Source: Rivularia sp. MS3 (GTDB lineage Bacteria > Cyanobacteriota > Cyanobacteriia > Cyanobacteriales > Nostocaceae). From it: a stretch of DNA of 32,944 nucleotides. A program made the translations under genes and the position numbers. Within the stretch, counting starts at the first letter, position 1, and each line of letters opens with the position of its first letter. Where the stretch lies: the NCBI GenBank assembly GCA_019192545.1, contig JAHCMI010000089.1, positions 1 to 32,944 on the forward strand, read 5' to 3'. This document shows, piece after piece, positions 15,623 through 24,046 of this stretch. Under the pieces are notes generated by a model. It saw only the letters and a program-made list of their open reading frames with translations. It did not search any database and was not told the origin of the DNA.

Positions 15623-17335
15623 TTAATAATGCGTTCCCGTTTTCCGATAATGCACCGCTGTGACTCCTTCCTTATTCAATACTTTTCCGTTATCGACGGT
15701 GGCGTAAACTAACCAATGGTCGCCACACTCCATACGTGATTTTACTGAGCATTCAACGTAAGCTAAGGCATCGGTAAGGGCGGGAGAGCCGTTACTTGCT
15801 TCTTCGGTTTCAACTCCTGCAAATCTATCTTCACCGGGTTTAAATGGTTTAAGGAAATGTTTCATCATCCCCAAATGATTGCCTTCTTTTAATACATTCA
15901 ATACAAATCCGCTACCGGAATGCATTAAGGATTCTAAGGCTCTATCTTTAGCTACGGCGATGGTTAAACCGGGTGGGTTGAAGCTGGCTTGAGATACCCA
16001 GGAAGCTAGCATGGCGCTAGAAACATCTCCTTGTTTTGCCGTCACCACGCACAAGGAACCGATAATTCTTCCTACTGCTTGCTCTACGCTCGTGGAAGGT
16101 TGAGCGGGTGCTTTAAGTTTCTTGGCTTTTTTCAATGCCTGAGCAAAATCAACTCCGGCTTCTTCGCACATTTGCAAAGTCTTTTCGTCGGGTTTGAATT
16201 TTACGCGAATTGGCTCAAAACCAAACCGGAATCCAGCATCTTTTAATTTACTTTCCAAAATATCTACCGCTTCTCCACTCCAACCAAAGGAACCAAATAC
16301 GCCAGCGGGTTTACTTTTAGCTGCTGTGGAAAGGATAATACCTAAAGCTGTTTGAATTTGCGTTGGTGCGTGACCACCTAAAGTAGGAGAGCCAATTACA
16401 AAACCTGATGCTTTTTCTACTGCTGCTTTAATATCTTCCGGTTCGACAGCTTCGCAGTTAATCGACTCTACCGCTACTCCAGCTTTAGTTATGCCCCTGG
16501 CGATCGCCTGGGCTAAGGTTGCGGTATTCCCGTAGGCGGAAGCATAAAGTAATGCCACGTTACTATCTTGTTTTGTCTGCTGTTTGCTCCATTCGTGGTA
16601 AGCATCGGTTAAATCGATTAAACCTTCGCGCACCAAAGGACCGTGATTGGGGGCATACAGCCGCACTGCCAAATCGTCAATTTTTTCTAAAGCGGTTTCT
16701 ACCTGACGGGCATGGGGAGCCATCAAGCAGTCATAATAATAACGTCTGTCTTCAACAAAAATTTTCCAACCTTCATCAAAAACCTGATCGCCACAAATAT
16801 GTGCGCCAAATAATTTATCGGTGTAGAGAATTTCCGTTTGAGAATCGTAAGTACAAAGATGATCGGGATATCTAGGGTTAGGAGTAGGAATAAATTTTAA
16901 TTTGTGTCCCTTGCCTAAATCGAGGTTTTCTTCCCCCTTCATCACCATAATCGGTAAATCATCGTTTTCCAAAGCTTTGCGTAAATTGATTGCACCGGGA
17001 TTAGAACAAACAAATTTTATCTGAGGAGCAATTTCGAGTATTGACTTTAAGGTGCTAGCGCGGTTGGGATTAACATGACCGATAATTACATAATCAATAG
17101 CGGTAACATCAAATCTTTTTTTTAAAGCATCTAAATATTTTTCCGTAAAAGTTTCCCCAGGAGGATCGATTAAAGCAACTTTATCGGCTTTGATTAAATA
17201 AGAATTAGCAGTAGTACCTTTACTCAAAGCATATTCAATCTCAAACCGTAACCTACTCCAACTGCGGGAACGAATTATAGTCGTATCTGTAGCGATAGGA
17301 AGAATTTGAACGTCGCGGGGTTTTGTTGAATTCAT
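15623..17335 (-). CDS. flv1: Flavodiiron protein Flv1-type (partner of Flv3, metal site degenerate)
   Basis: A 570-residue cyanobacterial C-class flavodiiron protein with three parts: a metallo-beta-lactamase-like domain (about 1-250), a flavodoxin domain starting VALLYASAYGNT, and a C-terminal flavin-reductase domain (AVGRIIGSLCVVTA onward). Flv1 and Flv3 act together in the light to pass electrons from photosystem I acceptors to oxygen, giving water without reactive oxygen species. In this copy the di-iron ligands are largely lost. The HxExDH motif is H87-V-N89-P-N91-R92, the next His is Arg155 and the next Asp is Lys174; only His87 and His231 remain. Such substitution is known for Flv1-type proteins. 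It is downstream of flv3 on the same strand, with a 136-nt repeat-filled spacer. The order flv3-flv1 resembles the heterocyst pair I recall from Nostoc/Anabaena, but subtype needs phylogeny. Confidence 0.95.
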   Translation of the reverse strand: MNSTKPRDVQILPIATDTTIIRSRSWSRLRFEIEYALSKGTTANSYLIKADKVALIDPPGETFTEKYLDALKKRFDVTAIDYVIIGHVNPNRASTLKSILEIAPQIKFVCSNPGAINLRKALENDDLPIMVMKGEENLDLGKGHKLKFIPTPNPRYPDHLCTYDSQTEILYTDKLFGAHICGDQVFDEGWKIFVEDRRYYYDCLMAPHARQVETALEKIDDLAVRLYAPNHGPLVREGLIDLTDAYHEWSKQQTKQDSNVALLYASAYGNTATLAQAIARGITKAGVAVESINCEAVEPEDIKAAVEKASGFVIGSPTLGGHAPTQIQTALGIILSTAAKSKPAGVFGSFGWSGEAVDILESKLKDAGFRFGFEPIRVKFKPDEKTLQMCEEAGVDFAQALKKAKKLKAPAQPSTSVEQAVGRIIGSLCVVTAKQGDVSSAMLASWVSQASFNPPGLTIAVAKDRALESLMHSGSGFVLNVLKEGNHLGMMKHFLKPFKPGEDRFAGVETEEASNGSPALTDALAYVECSVKSRMECGDHWLVYATVDNGKVLNKEGVTAVHYRKTGTHY

Positions 17336-17337
17336 AA

Positions 17338-17470
17338 TTGATAGTTGATAGTTGATAGTTGCTAGTTGTTAGTTGATGGTTGATAGTTGTTAATTGATTT
17401 TTTACTCCTAACTTCTAACTCCTCACTCCTCACTCCTAACCACTAACCACTATCAACTAACCACTAACAA
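17338..17470. repeat. STRR spacer between flv3 and flv1
   Basis: The spacer is two opposed repeat arrays. GATAGTT/GTTAGTT-type heptamers run from about 17338 to 17395. CCTAACT/CCACTAA-type heptamers run from about 17403 to 17470. Parts of the two arrays are complementary (for example GATAGTTG and CAACTATC), so the flv3-flv1 transcript could fold here. Confidence 0.8.
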
Positions 17471-17471
17471 A

Positions 17472-19193
17472 TTAATAGTGGTTTCCAACTTTTCTGTGAT
17501 GCACTGCGGTTAAGGCATCTGGTTTACTGACTTTACCTGCATAAACGGTGCTGTATACTATCCAGTGGTCAACCGCGTCGAGTCTGCTAGCTACTTCGCA
17601 CTCTACATAAGACAGTGCATCGGTTAATATTGGCGCACCGTTTTCGGCTGGTTGGGTTTTGACTCCTTCAAATCGATCTGCACCAGGGCGGAATCTTTTA
17701 AGGAAATGTTTCATCAACTTTTGATAGTTGCCTTCTTCAAGAATGTTTAAAACGAATTTATCGCCAACCTGCATCAAGGATTCAATTGCTCTATCTTTAG
17801 CAACTGCAATTGTTAATCCCAAGGGTTTGAAACTAGCTTGATTCACCCAGGATGCCAACATTGCGCTTTTGACATCGCCTTGTTGAGCGGTAATAATGTA
17901 CAAACCACCGCTCAATCTTCCCAAAGCTTTATCCAAGTCAGCATCAAGAGACTTCATGTTTTTGATGCTTTTGGCTCTATTTAATAATTGCCCTAAGTCA
18001 GTTCCCGCTTCTTCACACTGCTTATAGGTATTTTCGGTGGGAGTTTCTTTTATTTTGATGGCACCAAAAGCGGGTTTCAACCCTAATTCCCGGAATTTAG
18101 TCAAAACTGGATCGATTGGCTCGTCATCGCCACCATTAGTTTCAAATAATCCTACTGCTTGTTTATCGTGTACCGAACCTAAAATAGTACTCAAAGCAGT
18201 TTGCAACTTTTCGTCGGATGCTGGCGGCATTCCTAAAATAATTCCAGTAAATCGGCTTGCTTGCTCTCGTAATTCCTGTAAATCGATATCTTCGCTTAAA
18301 TCTACCATTTCTACAGCGACTTCAGTTTTAGAAACACCGCTAGCGACTGCTTGAGCTAATTTATCGCTATCACCATATTTAGAAACGTAGAAAATACCAA
18401 CTGTTTTCTCAGCTTTGGTTTTATTCTTACTCCAATTGCGATATCTTCCGATTAACTCATCTACATTATGAGATAAAAGTGGCCCATGTCCGGTAGCTAC
18501 CATACCAACAGTTTCCAACTCACCCATGCGTTTGAGAGCAGACATTACAGAGCGAGCATTGGGAGCCATCAAACACTCGTAATAATATTTATACTCGGCA
18601 CTTATAGCGTTTAAATCTTCATCAAAAGTGGCATCGGAACAATAATGCATTCCGAAAGCATCGCAGGTGAAGAGAATTTTCGTTTTATGGTCGTATGTGA
18701 AAATGGTATCGGGCCAGTGTAAGTTAGGAGCAATCACAAATTCGAGTTCGTGTCCGTTGCCTAAATCTAGGCGATCGCTGTTCTTTACAAGTTGAGTCTT
18801 AAAAGGTTGGTGTACCAGGTTTTCTAGAAACTGAATTGCAACTTTAGAACCAACAACGGTAACTTCCGGAGCTAACTGTAAAAAATCTTTAACCAAACCG
18901 CTATGGTCGGGTTCGGTATGACTGATAATTAAATAATCGATTTCTGCCGGATTAACAAGTCCGTTGAGAGTATCAAAATACAGCTTGCGGAACTTTTCGT
19001 GAGAAGTATCAACTAAAGCAGTCTTTTCACCGCGAATGATAAACGAGTTATAGGTAGTGCCATTTTCCAAACCGAACTCGATATCAAATCTGTCCCTATC
19101 CCAATCCAGAGAGCGGATTGCCGTAGTATCTTCAGCAATCTCCGCAGTCTGCATGGTGAGTTTCTTCGCGACTTTATCGGTAACTGCTACCAT
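17472..19193 (-). CDS. flv3: Flavodiiron protein Flv3-type
   Basis: A 573-residue flavodiiron protein with the complete di-iron set: His92-x-Glu94-x-Asp96-His97 (SHTEPDHSG), His159, Asp178 and His236. A flavodoxin domain follows (VGIFYVSKYGDSDKL, about residue 265 onward), then a flavin-reductase domain (ALGRLSGGLYIITAQQGDV onward) typical of the photosynthetic C-class. It works with Flv1 to reduce oxygen to water downstream of photosystem I, a safety valve in fluctuating light or an oxygen scavenger. ATG at 19193 is supported by AAGGAGACGAG about seven bases upstream. It is first in the flv3-flv1 unit. The canonical metal site distinguishes it from its partner. Confidence 0.95.
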   Translation of the reverse strand: MVAVTDKVAKKLTMQTAEIAEDTTAIRSLDWDRDRFDIEFGLENGTTYNSFIIRGEKTALVDTSHEKFRKLYFDTLNGLVNPAEIDYLIISHTEPDHSGLVKDFLQLAPEVTVVGSKVAIQFLENLVHQPFKTQLVKNSDRLDLGNGHELEFVIAPNLHWPDTIFTYDHKTKILFTCDAFGMHYCSDATFDEDLNAISAEYKYYYECLMAPNARSVMSALKRMGELETVGMVATGHGPLLSHNVDELIGRYRNWSKNKTKAEKTVGIFYVSKYGDSDKLAQAVASGVSKTEVAVEMVDLSEDIDLQELREQASRFTGIILGMPPASDEKLQTALSTILGSVHDKQAVGLFETNGGDDEPIDPVLTKFRELGLKPAFGAIKIKETPTENTYKQCEEAGTDLGQLLNRAKSIKNMKSLDADLDKALGRLSGGLYIITAQQGDVKSAMLASWVNQASFKPLGLTIAVAKDRAIESLMQVGDKFVLNILEEGNYQKLMKHFLKRFRPGADRFEGVKTQPAENGAPILTDALSYVECEVASRLDAVDHWIVYSTVYAGKVSKPDALTAVHHRKVGNHY

Positions 19194-19340
19194 AACTCGT
19201 CTCCTTAATAGATTTTTATATCTGAGTATTTATGCCTCAACTCTATTGTGACATGAGATAATTGTAAATTTTTATCAATATTCTATTGGTGAGTTTAGGA
19301 AGATTAATGATTTGGGCATGGGGGATTGGGCATTGGTAAT

Positions 19341-19533
19341 TGTAGGGTGTGTTAAACGCACGACTATCTATTGTGCTAAACGTACCAATGTGAATTTCGT
19401 TTAACGCACCATCGGCAATTGCTGCACAAATTTGATAATTGGTAATTTTCTTGTAGGGTGTGTTAAACGCACGACTATCTACCGAGCTAAACGTACCAAT
19501 GGGAATCTCGTTTAACGCACCATCGGCAATTGC
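19341..19533. repeat. Two tandem 82-bp copies of a palindromic element
   Basis: Copies at 19341-19422 and 19452-19533 differ at only a handful of positions and are spaced 111 bp apart. Each contains inverted arms, GGTGTGTTAAACG (19346-19358) against CGTTTAACGCACC (19398-19410) in the first copy, and ends CATCGGCAATTGC. Both copies are preceded by TTGGTAATT. They are members of the GGTGCGTTA palindromic family. Confidence 0.85.
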
Positions 19534-19592
19534 GAAGAAAACAGATGGATTTGATTACTCCCTTCTTGCTTAGTTAATTACATATAAAAAAA

Positions 19593-19620
19593 CCGCAGAG
19601 AGCGCAAAGAGCGCAGAGGG
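19593..19620. repeat. GCGCAGAG-type short repeat
   Basis: Imperfect units of GCAGAGA/GCGCAAAGA/GCGCAGAGG lie in tandem just downstream of the HEAT-repeat gene stop codon. This resembles repeats often seen between cyanobacterial genes. Confidence 0.6.
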
Positions 19621-19643
19621 AAGAGGTTATAGAGAGATAGTAA

Positions 19644-21629
19644 TTAAGTAAGTTCGGGATTATAACGTTGATGATACTGTTGAATTGTTTCAATAGCATC
19701 GCAAAAACGAGCTTTATGTTTGGCTTTGATTTGAATGTTCCACAACTGCGGAACAATTTTTAAATTTCCAAACCTAAACAATGTCAAAGTTGCGAAGCTA
19801 TCTAAACAAGTATCTGTTGGTAAAGGTTCTAAAATCGCTTCTATTGCCGAATCGCTACCGATTTTACCCAAAGATTCAACGATTGCTTCTAAAACTTCGT
19901 CAGCAGCGCAACCACCACTAGGATTGAACATCGCTTGACGCAACGCGACTACAGATTTTTCTCCACCAATAATTCCTAAAGCATAAGCAGCTTTATGGCA
20001 AACTGCAAAGTCGCTGTCATTTAATAAAACATCAATTATTGCTGCTTCTGCCGATTCGCCACCAATATCTTGTAAAGCAGCAACAACATTTTCTCTAGCG
20101 CTAGAGTTATTTTCGTGTTGCAGGATTTCGATGATTGTTGGAATAACTATCGGATTTCGAGTTTCTCCCAATCCACGAATTGCAATTTCCCTAGCGCTAG
20201 GGTTTTTTTCTTCAGCAAGCATTTTAGTTAACAAGGGAATTACAGAATCGTCACCAAGTTTTGCTAAAGCACGAGCAGCGTTAACTCTAGCGCTAGGGTT
20301 TTCATCTTGTAATAGTGGGAATAGCGAATGTGAAACTTCTGCATTTCTGATAATACCTAATAACCTTGCCGCACAAGCTCTCACCTCTGGATTATTATGC
20401 TCCAATGCTTCAATGAATATAGGTAAAGTTGATTCGTCGGCAATTCTTTCCAAAATTAAAGCAACTCTCCGACGTACTTTCTCATCTTCGTCAGCGAGCA
20501 TTTTTAATAAAGCTATAGCAACAGAGTTTTTTTCATCTTCCGAAAATTTATTGACGGTTTCTTCAGATGTATCAAATGGTGAAATAATATTTCCTACTGC
20601 AAAAACAGCTTCCCCACATACTGAAGCATCTTTATCCTGCAACATGGGAATTAAAGCTGATAAAGTATGCTTTTCGCGGATACGTTTCAATCCATAAACA
20701 GCAGCTTGACGTAAATTAGCATCGTCACGATTTAAAAATGAAAACAAAATACTAATTCCTCTTTCGTTTCCAATTTCAACTAAAGCAGCAGCACAACTTC
20801 TACTTACCCAGTAATCTTCATGAAGTAAAAAGTGAATTAAAGCTTCTATCGCAACTTCTCCACCAATTATTGCTAAAGCACGAGCAGCATCTTCAGCAAT
20901 AAATTTGTTTTCATCGGCTAAAGCAGTAATTAAGACTTCTAAAGCTAAATCCGAACCAATTTCTCCTAAACTGTAAATTGCTTTACTACGAATTTCTTCA
21001 TCACCGTTTTTCGATGCTTCAATTAAAGCCGCGATCGCGCAGTTATTTTTAATATTTCCCAAAGCTTCTACAGCAACTTCTCGAACTGATTTACGTTTAT
21101 CTGATAAAGCTGTAATTAACAACTTTGTTGCCGATTCTCTACCCCAGCTTCCTAAAATATAAGCTGTTTGCGTACTTAAATTTTCATAATGGTAAGCTTG
21201 ATAAAATAATTCTTTTTCTGGTGCTTCCTCAATTTCATTTTTAAAATATAGCTCCATATCAACTGTAGCCCGAATCAATTCTTCTTCTTGATTTAATGCT
21301 CTTGCTAAAAAAGGAATTGCGAATTCAGATTTTGTTCTACCTAATAATTCAATTTTCAAATTATCCAATATTTCTAAATTCTCAATCCAACCCACAGTCT
21401 CTTTCTGCAATTCCGGCTTAACTCTACCAGCCAAAAAAGCACCAAACATTAAATCAACATCCAAAGCCAACCTTACCAACCGTAAAGCTTCTAAATCATC
21501 AAGTAAGGGTAAAATTGAAGCGATAGGTTGCGTCCATTTCAGATGATTGAGATAATCTCTTTTAAATTGCTCATCACTTAGTTGTGAAAGTTGAGGAATA
21601 AGAGCTTGATAATTTGTATCTGAGTGCAT
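19644..21629 (-). CDS. HEAT-repeat protein (paralogue A)
   Basis: A 661-residue all-helical solenoid protein, probably cytoplasmic (no signal or membrane segment). The N-terminal about 82 residues form a distinct helical module (LSDEQFKRDYLNHLKW, LDDLEALRLVRLALDVDL, FGAFLAGRVKPELQ) almost shared with the neighbouring paralogue. From about residue 160, about 14 HEAT units of roughly 31 residues follow, with VREVAVEALG-, IRSKAIYSLGEIG- and ARVNAARALAKLGDDS-type helices. Such arrays mediate protein-protein interaction; related repeats occur in bilin lyases (CpcE/F) and in cyanobacterial signalling proteins. No enzymatic domain is visible. Three HEAT units carry the DNA palindrome CTAGCGCTAG in their NPSAR codons. 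Function unknown. Confidence 0.88.
   Translation of the reverse strand: MHSDTNYQALIPQLSQLSDEQFKRDYLNHLKWTQPIASILPLLDDLEALRLVRLALDVDLMFGAFLAGRVKPELQKETVGWIENLEILDNLKIELLGRTKSEFAIPFLARALNQEEELIRATVDMELYFKNEIEEAPEKELFYQAYHYENLSTQTAYILGSWGRESATKLLITALSDKRKSVREVAVEALGNIKNNCAIAALIEASKNGDEEIRSKAIYSLGEIGSDLALEVLITALADENKFIAEDAARALAIIGGEVAIEALIHFLLHEDYWVSRSCAAALVEIGNERGISILFSFLNRDDANLRQAAVYGLKRIREKHTLSALIPMLQDKDASVCGEAVFAVGNIISPFDTSEETVNKFSEDEKNSVAIALLKMLADEDEKVRRRVALILERIADESTLPIFIEALEHNNPEVRACAARLLGIIRNAEVSHSLFPLLQDENPSARVNAARALAKLGDDSVIPLLTKMLAEEKNPSAREIAIRGLGETRNPIVIPTIIEILQHENNSSARENVVAALQDIGGESAEAAIIDVLLNDSDFAVCHKAAYALGIIGGEKSVVALRQAMFNPSGGCAADEVLEAIVESLGKIGSDSAIEAILEPLPTDTCLDSFATLTLFRFGNLKIVPQLWNIQIKAKHKARFCDAIETIQQYHQRYNPELT
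20093..20296. repeat. Three CTAGCGCTAG palindromes in HEAT-unit codons
   Basis: The 10-bp perfect palindrome CTAGCGCTAG occurs at 20095-20104 (extended to 14 bp), 20191-20200 (extended to 14 bp) and 20287-20296, spaced 96 bp apart. Each encodes the Ser-Ala-Arg of consecutive HEAT units. A fourth copy lies in the exoprotein gene at 11113-11122. The even spacing follows from the protein repeat. Confidence 0.7.
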
Positions 21630-21870
21630 TTAAATAAAATTTTTAATTATTGCGACAAAAAATCAAGTTTGAAAAGTGAATGGTGCGTGACGCTATTAAG
21701 TAAAGTTATTTTTTCTTAGATAAATAATCGCAGCGTCACAGCACCCTACAATTATTAACATAGTAAATAAATATTCGACTCAGCGCTCCTCCGCGTTTAA
21801 CTCCGCGTACCATTGCGTTAATCAAAGCTTTAATTTCCGCTTATTGAAATCAGCTATAAAAGCCAATTAA
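21630..21870. promoter_or_regulatory. Upstream region of HEAT gene A, near-duplicate of that of HEAT gene B
   Basis: About 180 nt upstream of the ATG at 21629 match the sequence upstream of the ATG at 23850 with roughly a dozen differences by hand count. The shared segment includes AATCAAGTTTGAAAAGTGAA and a palindromic element (21682-21745). The rest, down to the end of HEAT gene B, is a short spacer. This presumably contains the promoter. Confidence 0.7.
21682..21745. repeat. Palindromic element in the HEAT gene A upstream region
   Basis: GGTGCGTGACGCT (21682-21694) pairs with AGCGTCACAGCACC (21732-21745) with a single-base bulge. The right arm continues into CTACA, as in the 15521 element. 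Confidence 0.8.
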
Positions 21871-23850
21871 TTAACAAAACTCTGGATTATAAAGTTGATG
21901 TTGCTGCTGAATATTTTCGATAGCAGAATACAAGTTATTAGTTGCAGAAGTAAAATTAATATATCTAGCTGCCAATAAAGCTTTCCACAGATAAGGAATA
22001 TGTTCTAATTTCCCAACTTTCATCAATATTTCAGCAGCTACTTTATCAACAAGATAATCGTTATGAGGTAATGATGTTAAAATCGCTTTGATTGCTTGTT
22101 CGCTACCATTTTTGTCTAAAGCTAAAATAGCCATTTGTCTGACGTGAAAATCATTATCTTGCAATACTTTAGTTAGTGCAGTAAGCGTAGAATTATCTGG
22201 AATTAAACTTAATGCATAAGCTGCTGCTGCACGTACTCGATGATTTTCATCTTGTAAAGTTTTAACTAAAGTTGGAATTGTCGAATTATCTGCAAGTAAA
22301 GCTAATTTATAAACAGCAGTCTCACGTATCTGATAACTAATATCCTCTAATGCTTCAATAAATATTGGAATAACAGATTTATTTCCCATCCCTGCTAATA
22401 CAGAAGCTGCAATTAAGCGTACTTCTGTGTTTTTGTCTTGCAATACTTCTAACAAAATTGGAATAACCGACTTACCGCCAATTGTTCCTAAATAACTAGC
22501 TGCTGTACCGCGTATGTCGGGATTTTCATGTTGTAACGCAGTCAAAAAATCTTCTTTGATATCTTCGGTATTTTCAGCCTTAGCTATTTTAATATCTATT
22601 GCTTTATTTGCTGCACTACGGACATAATAATTACAATCGTGAGACTTCAAAAGCAAAGTAGTTAAATCTGATTCATTAATAATTTCTTCGATATCTATTT
22701 CTGCTTGCCAACGCAATTCCTGATATTCATCCCTCAATGCTTCAAACTCTGGTGATTCCATACCAATTTTAGGCACTGTTAACTCTTTTGCTGCTGTTTT
22801 ACGAACTTCTGGATTTTCATCATTTAACAAGTTAACTAAAAGAGGTAAATAGGAAACCCTATCTGCTCTTTTTACAATTCCTCCTAAGAATAAAGCGGCT
22901 TTCCTACGAACTTCAACATCATTTGATTGCGAAGTTATAAATATGAAATTAATTGCTTTATCTCTATCTATTTTCAATAATGTCTCAAATACGTTTTTAC
23001 TTACAGAATCTTCTTTGTCTAAAAAAGTATGAATTATTAATTCTTCTGCTAAATTTCCACCGATTATTCTTAAAGCTTTAATAGTTTGAATCCTGACACT
23101 ACGCTCTTCATCGTCAAGAAAGTAAATTATTTTATCAAGTATAGACTTTCCTCCAATCCGTCCTAAAATAGCAACAGCAATTCCACGTACAGGGGGAAAC
23201 TCATCGTCTAAAGCTTCAACAATATTTTCTAAAACTGAATCATCTGCAATTTTCCCCAAAGCTAAAATAGCTTTATAACGAATATGCATATCTTCATCTT
23301 TTAATAACTTAGTAAGTATAGTAATTTCTGACTTATTAATATGTTCGCCAAACACGGCGATCGCCATTCTACGAATCCACTGACGCTCATCTTCTAATAA
23401 ATTCCGCAGCATCCTTTTATATAACCCTGCATCAACAATTTCTAAATTCTTTATTGTTTGCGACACTAGATTTTCATACAAATAAAATGAATCTGCTGCA
23501 TCGGGAATATTTTTAATAAAATCTTCTAAAAAAGAAACCGCAAATCTTGATTTAGTCTTCGCCAACAATTTTAATTTTAATTCGTCAGAAATGTCTAATT
23601 TATAAATCCAACCCACAGTTTCTTCTTGCAACTCCGGCTTAACTCTACCAGCCAAAAAAGCACCCAACATCAAATCAACATCGAAAGCCAACCTTACCAA
23701 TCGTAAAGCTTCTAAATCATCAATTAATGGCAATATTGAAGCAATAGATTCCGTCCATTTAAGGTGATTGAGATAATCTCTTTTAAATTGCTCATCACTT
23801 AATTTTGGAAGTTGAGAAATAAGATATTGATAATTTTTAGCTGACTGCAT
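21871..23850 (-). CDS. HEAT-repeat protein (paralogue B)
   Basis: A 659-residue helical solenoid protein, tandem paralogue of the gene ending at 19644. Residues 1-82 are about 84 percent identical to the neighbour by hand count (13 differences). Identity then falls to below half over the next 30 residues and becomes hard to align through the HEAT array (for example VRGIAVAILGRIGGKS, VRLIAASVLAGMGNKS and VRAAAAYALSLIPDNS units). The last about 25 residues are again similar (IENIQQQHQLYNPE). No signal peptide, membrane segment or catalytic domain is visible. It lies divergent from coaX. The pair looks like a duplicated gene whose interaction surface has diverged while its N-terminal module and upstream region stayed constant. 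Function unknown. Confidence 0.88.
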   Translation of the reverse strand: MQSAKNYQYLISQLPKLSDEQFKRDYLNHLKWTESIASILPLIDDLEALRLVRLAFDVDLMLGAFLAGRVKPELQEETVGWIYKLDISDELKLKLLAKTKSRFAVSFLEDFIKNIPDAADSFYLYENLVSQTIKNLEIVDAGLYKRMLRNLLEDERQWIRRMAIAVFGEHINKSEITILTKLLKDEDMHIRYKAILALGKIADDSVLENIVEALDDEFPPVRGIAVAILGRIGGKSILDKIIYFLDDEERSVRIQTIKALRIIGGNLAEELIIHTFLDKEDSVSKNVFETLLKIDRDKAINFIFITSQSNDVEVRRKAALFLGGIVKRADRVSYLPLLVNLLNDENPEVRKTAAKELTVPKIGMESPEFEALRDEYQELRWQAEIDIEEIINESDLTTLLLKSHDCNYYVRSAANKAIDIKIAKAENTEDIKEDFLTALQHENPDIRGTAASYLGTIGGKSVIPILLEVLQDKNTEVRLIAASVLAGMGNKSVIPIFIEALEDISYQIRETAVYKLALLADNSTIPTLVKTLQDENHRVRAAAAYALSLIPDNSTLTALTKVLQDNDFHVRQMAILALDKNGSEQAIKAILTSLPHNDYLVDKVAAEILMKVGKLEHIPYLWKALLAARYINFTSATNNLYSAIENIQQQHQLYNPEFC

Positions 23851-24046
23851 TTAAATAAAATTTTGAATTATTGCTACAAAAAATCAAGTTTGAAAAGTGA
23901 ATGGTGCGTGACGCTATTAAGGAAAGTTATTTTTTCTTAAATAAATAGTCGCAGCGTCACAGCACCCTACAATTATTAACGGAGTAAATAAATATTCTAC
24001 TCAGCGCACCTCCGCGTTAACCTCCGCGCACCGAGGCTGTAAAAAA
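23851..24046. promoter_or_regulatory. Upstream region of HEAT gene B and of coaX
   Basis: Divergent spacer of 196 nt. Its first about 180 nt are the near-copy of the HEAT gene A upstream region, including a palindromic element at 23903-23966 (arms GGTGCGTGACGCT and AGCGTCACAGCACC). CTCCGCG-type repeats (about 24008-24032) adjoin the coaX start, which lacks a visible Shine-Dalgarno. Confidence 0.7.
23903..23966. repeat. Palindromic element in the HEAT gene B upstream region
   Basis: Same arms and spacing as the element at 21682-21745; the two loops differ at only a few positions. Confidence 0.8.

Larger units (their letters stand above)
19194..19643. other. Repeat-rich spacer upstream of flv3
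   Basis: About 450 nt between the end of a HEAT-repeat gene and flv3. It contains the flv3 ribosome-binding site, two 82-bp palindromic repeat copies (separate entry), GGGCATTGG-type units near 19315-19335, and an AGCGCAGAG-type repeat (19593-19620). The flv3 promoter must lie between about 19200 and 19340; no clear box was identified. Confidence 0.6.

Noticed and set aside
20131-20697. Plus-strand 188-codon frame inside the HEAT gene
   Set aside because: Antisense shadow of regularly spaced HEAT codons; the repeat periodicity of the real gene creates the long open frame.
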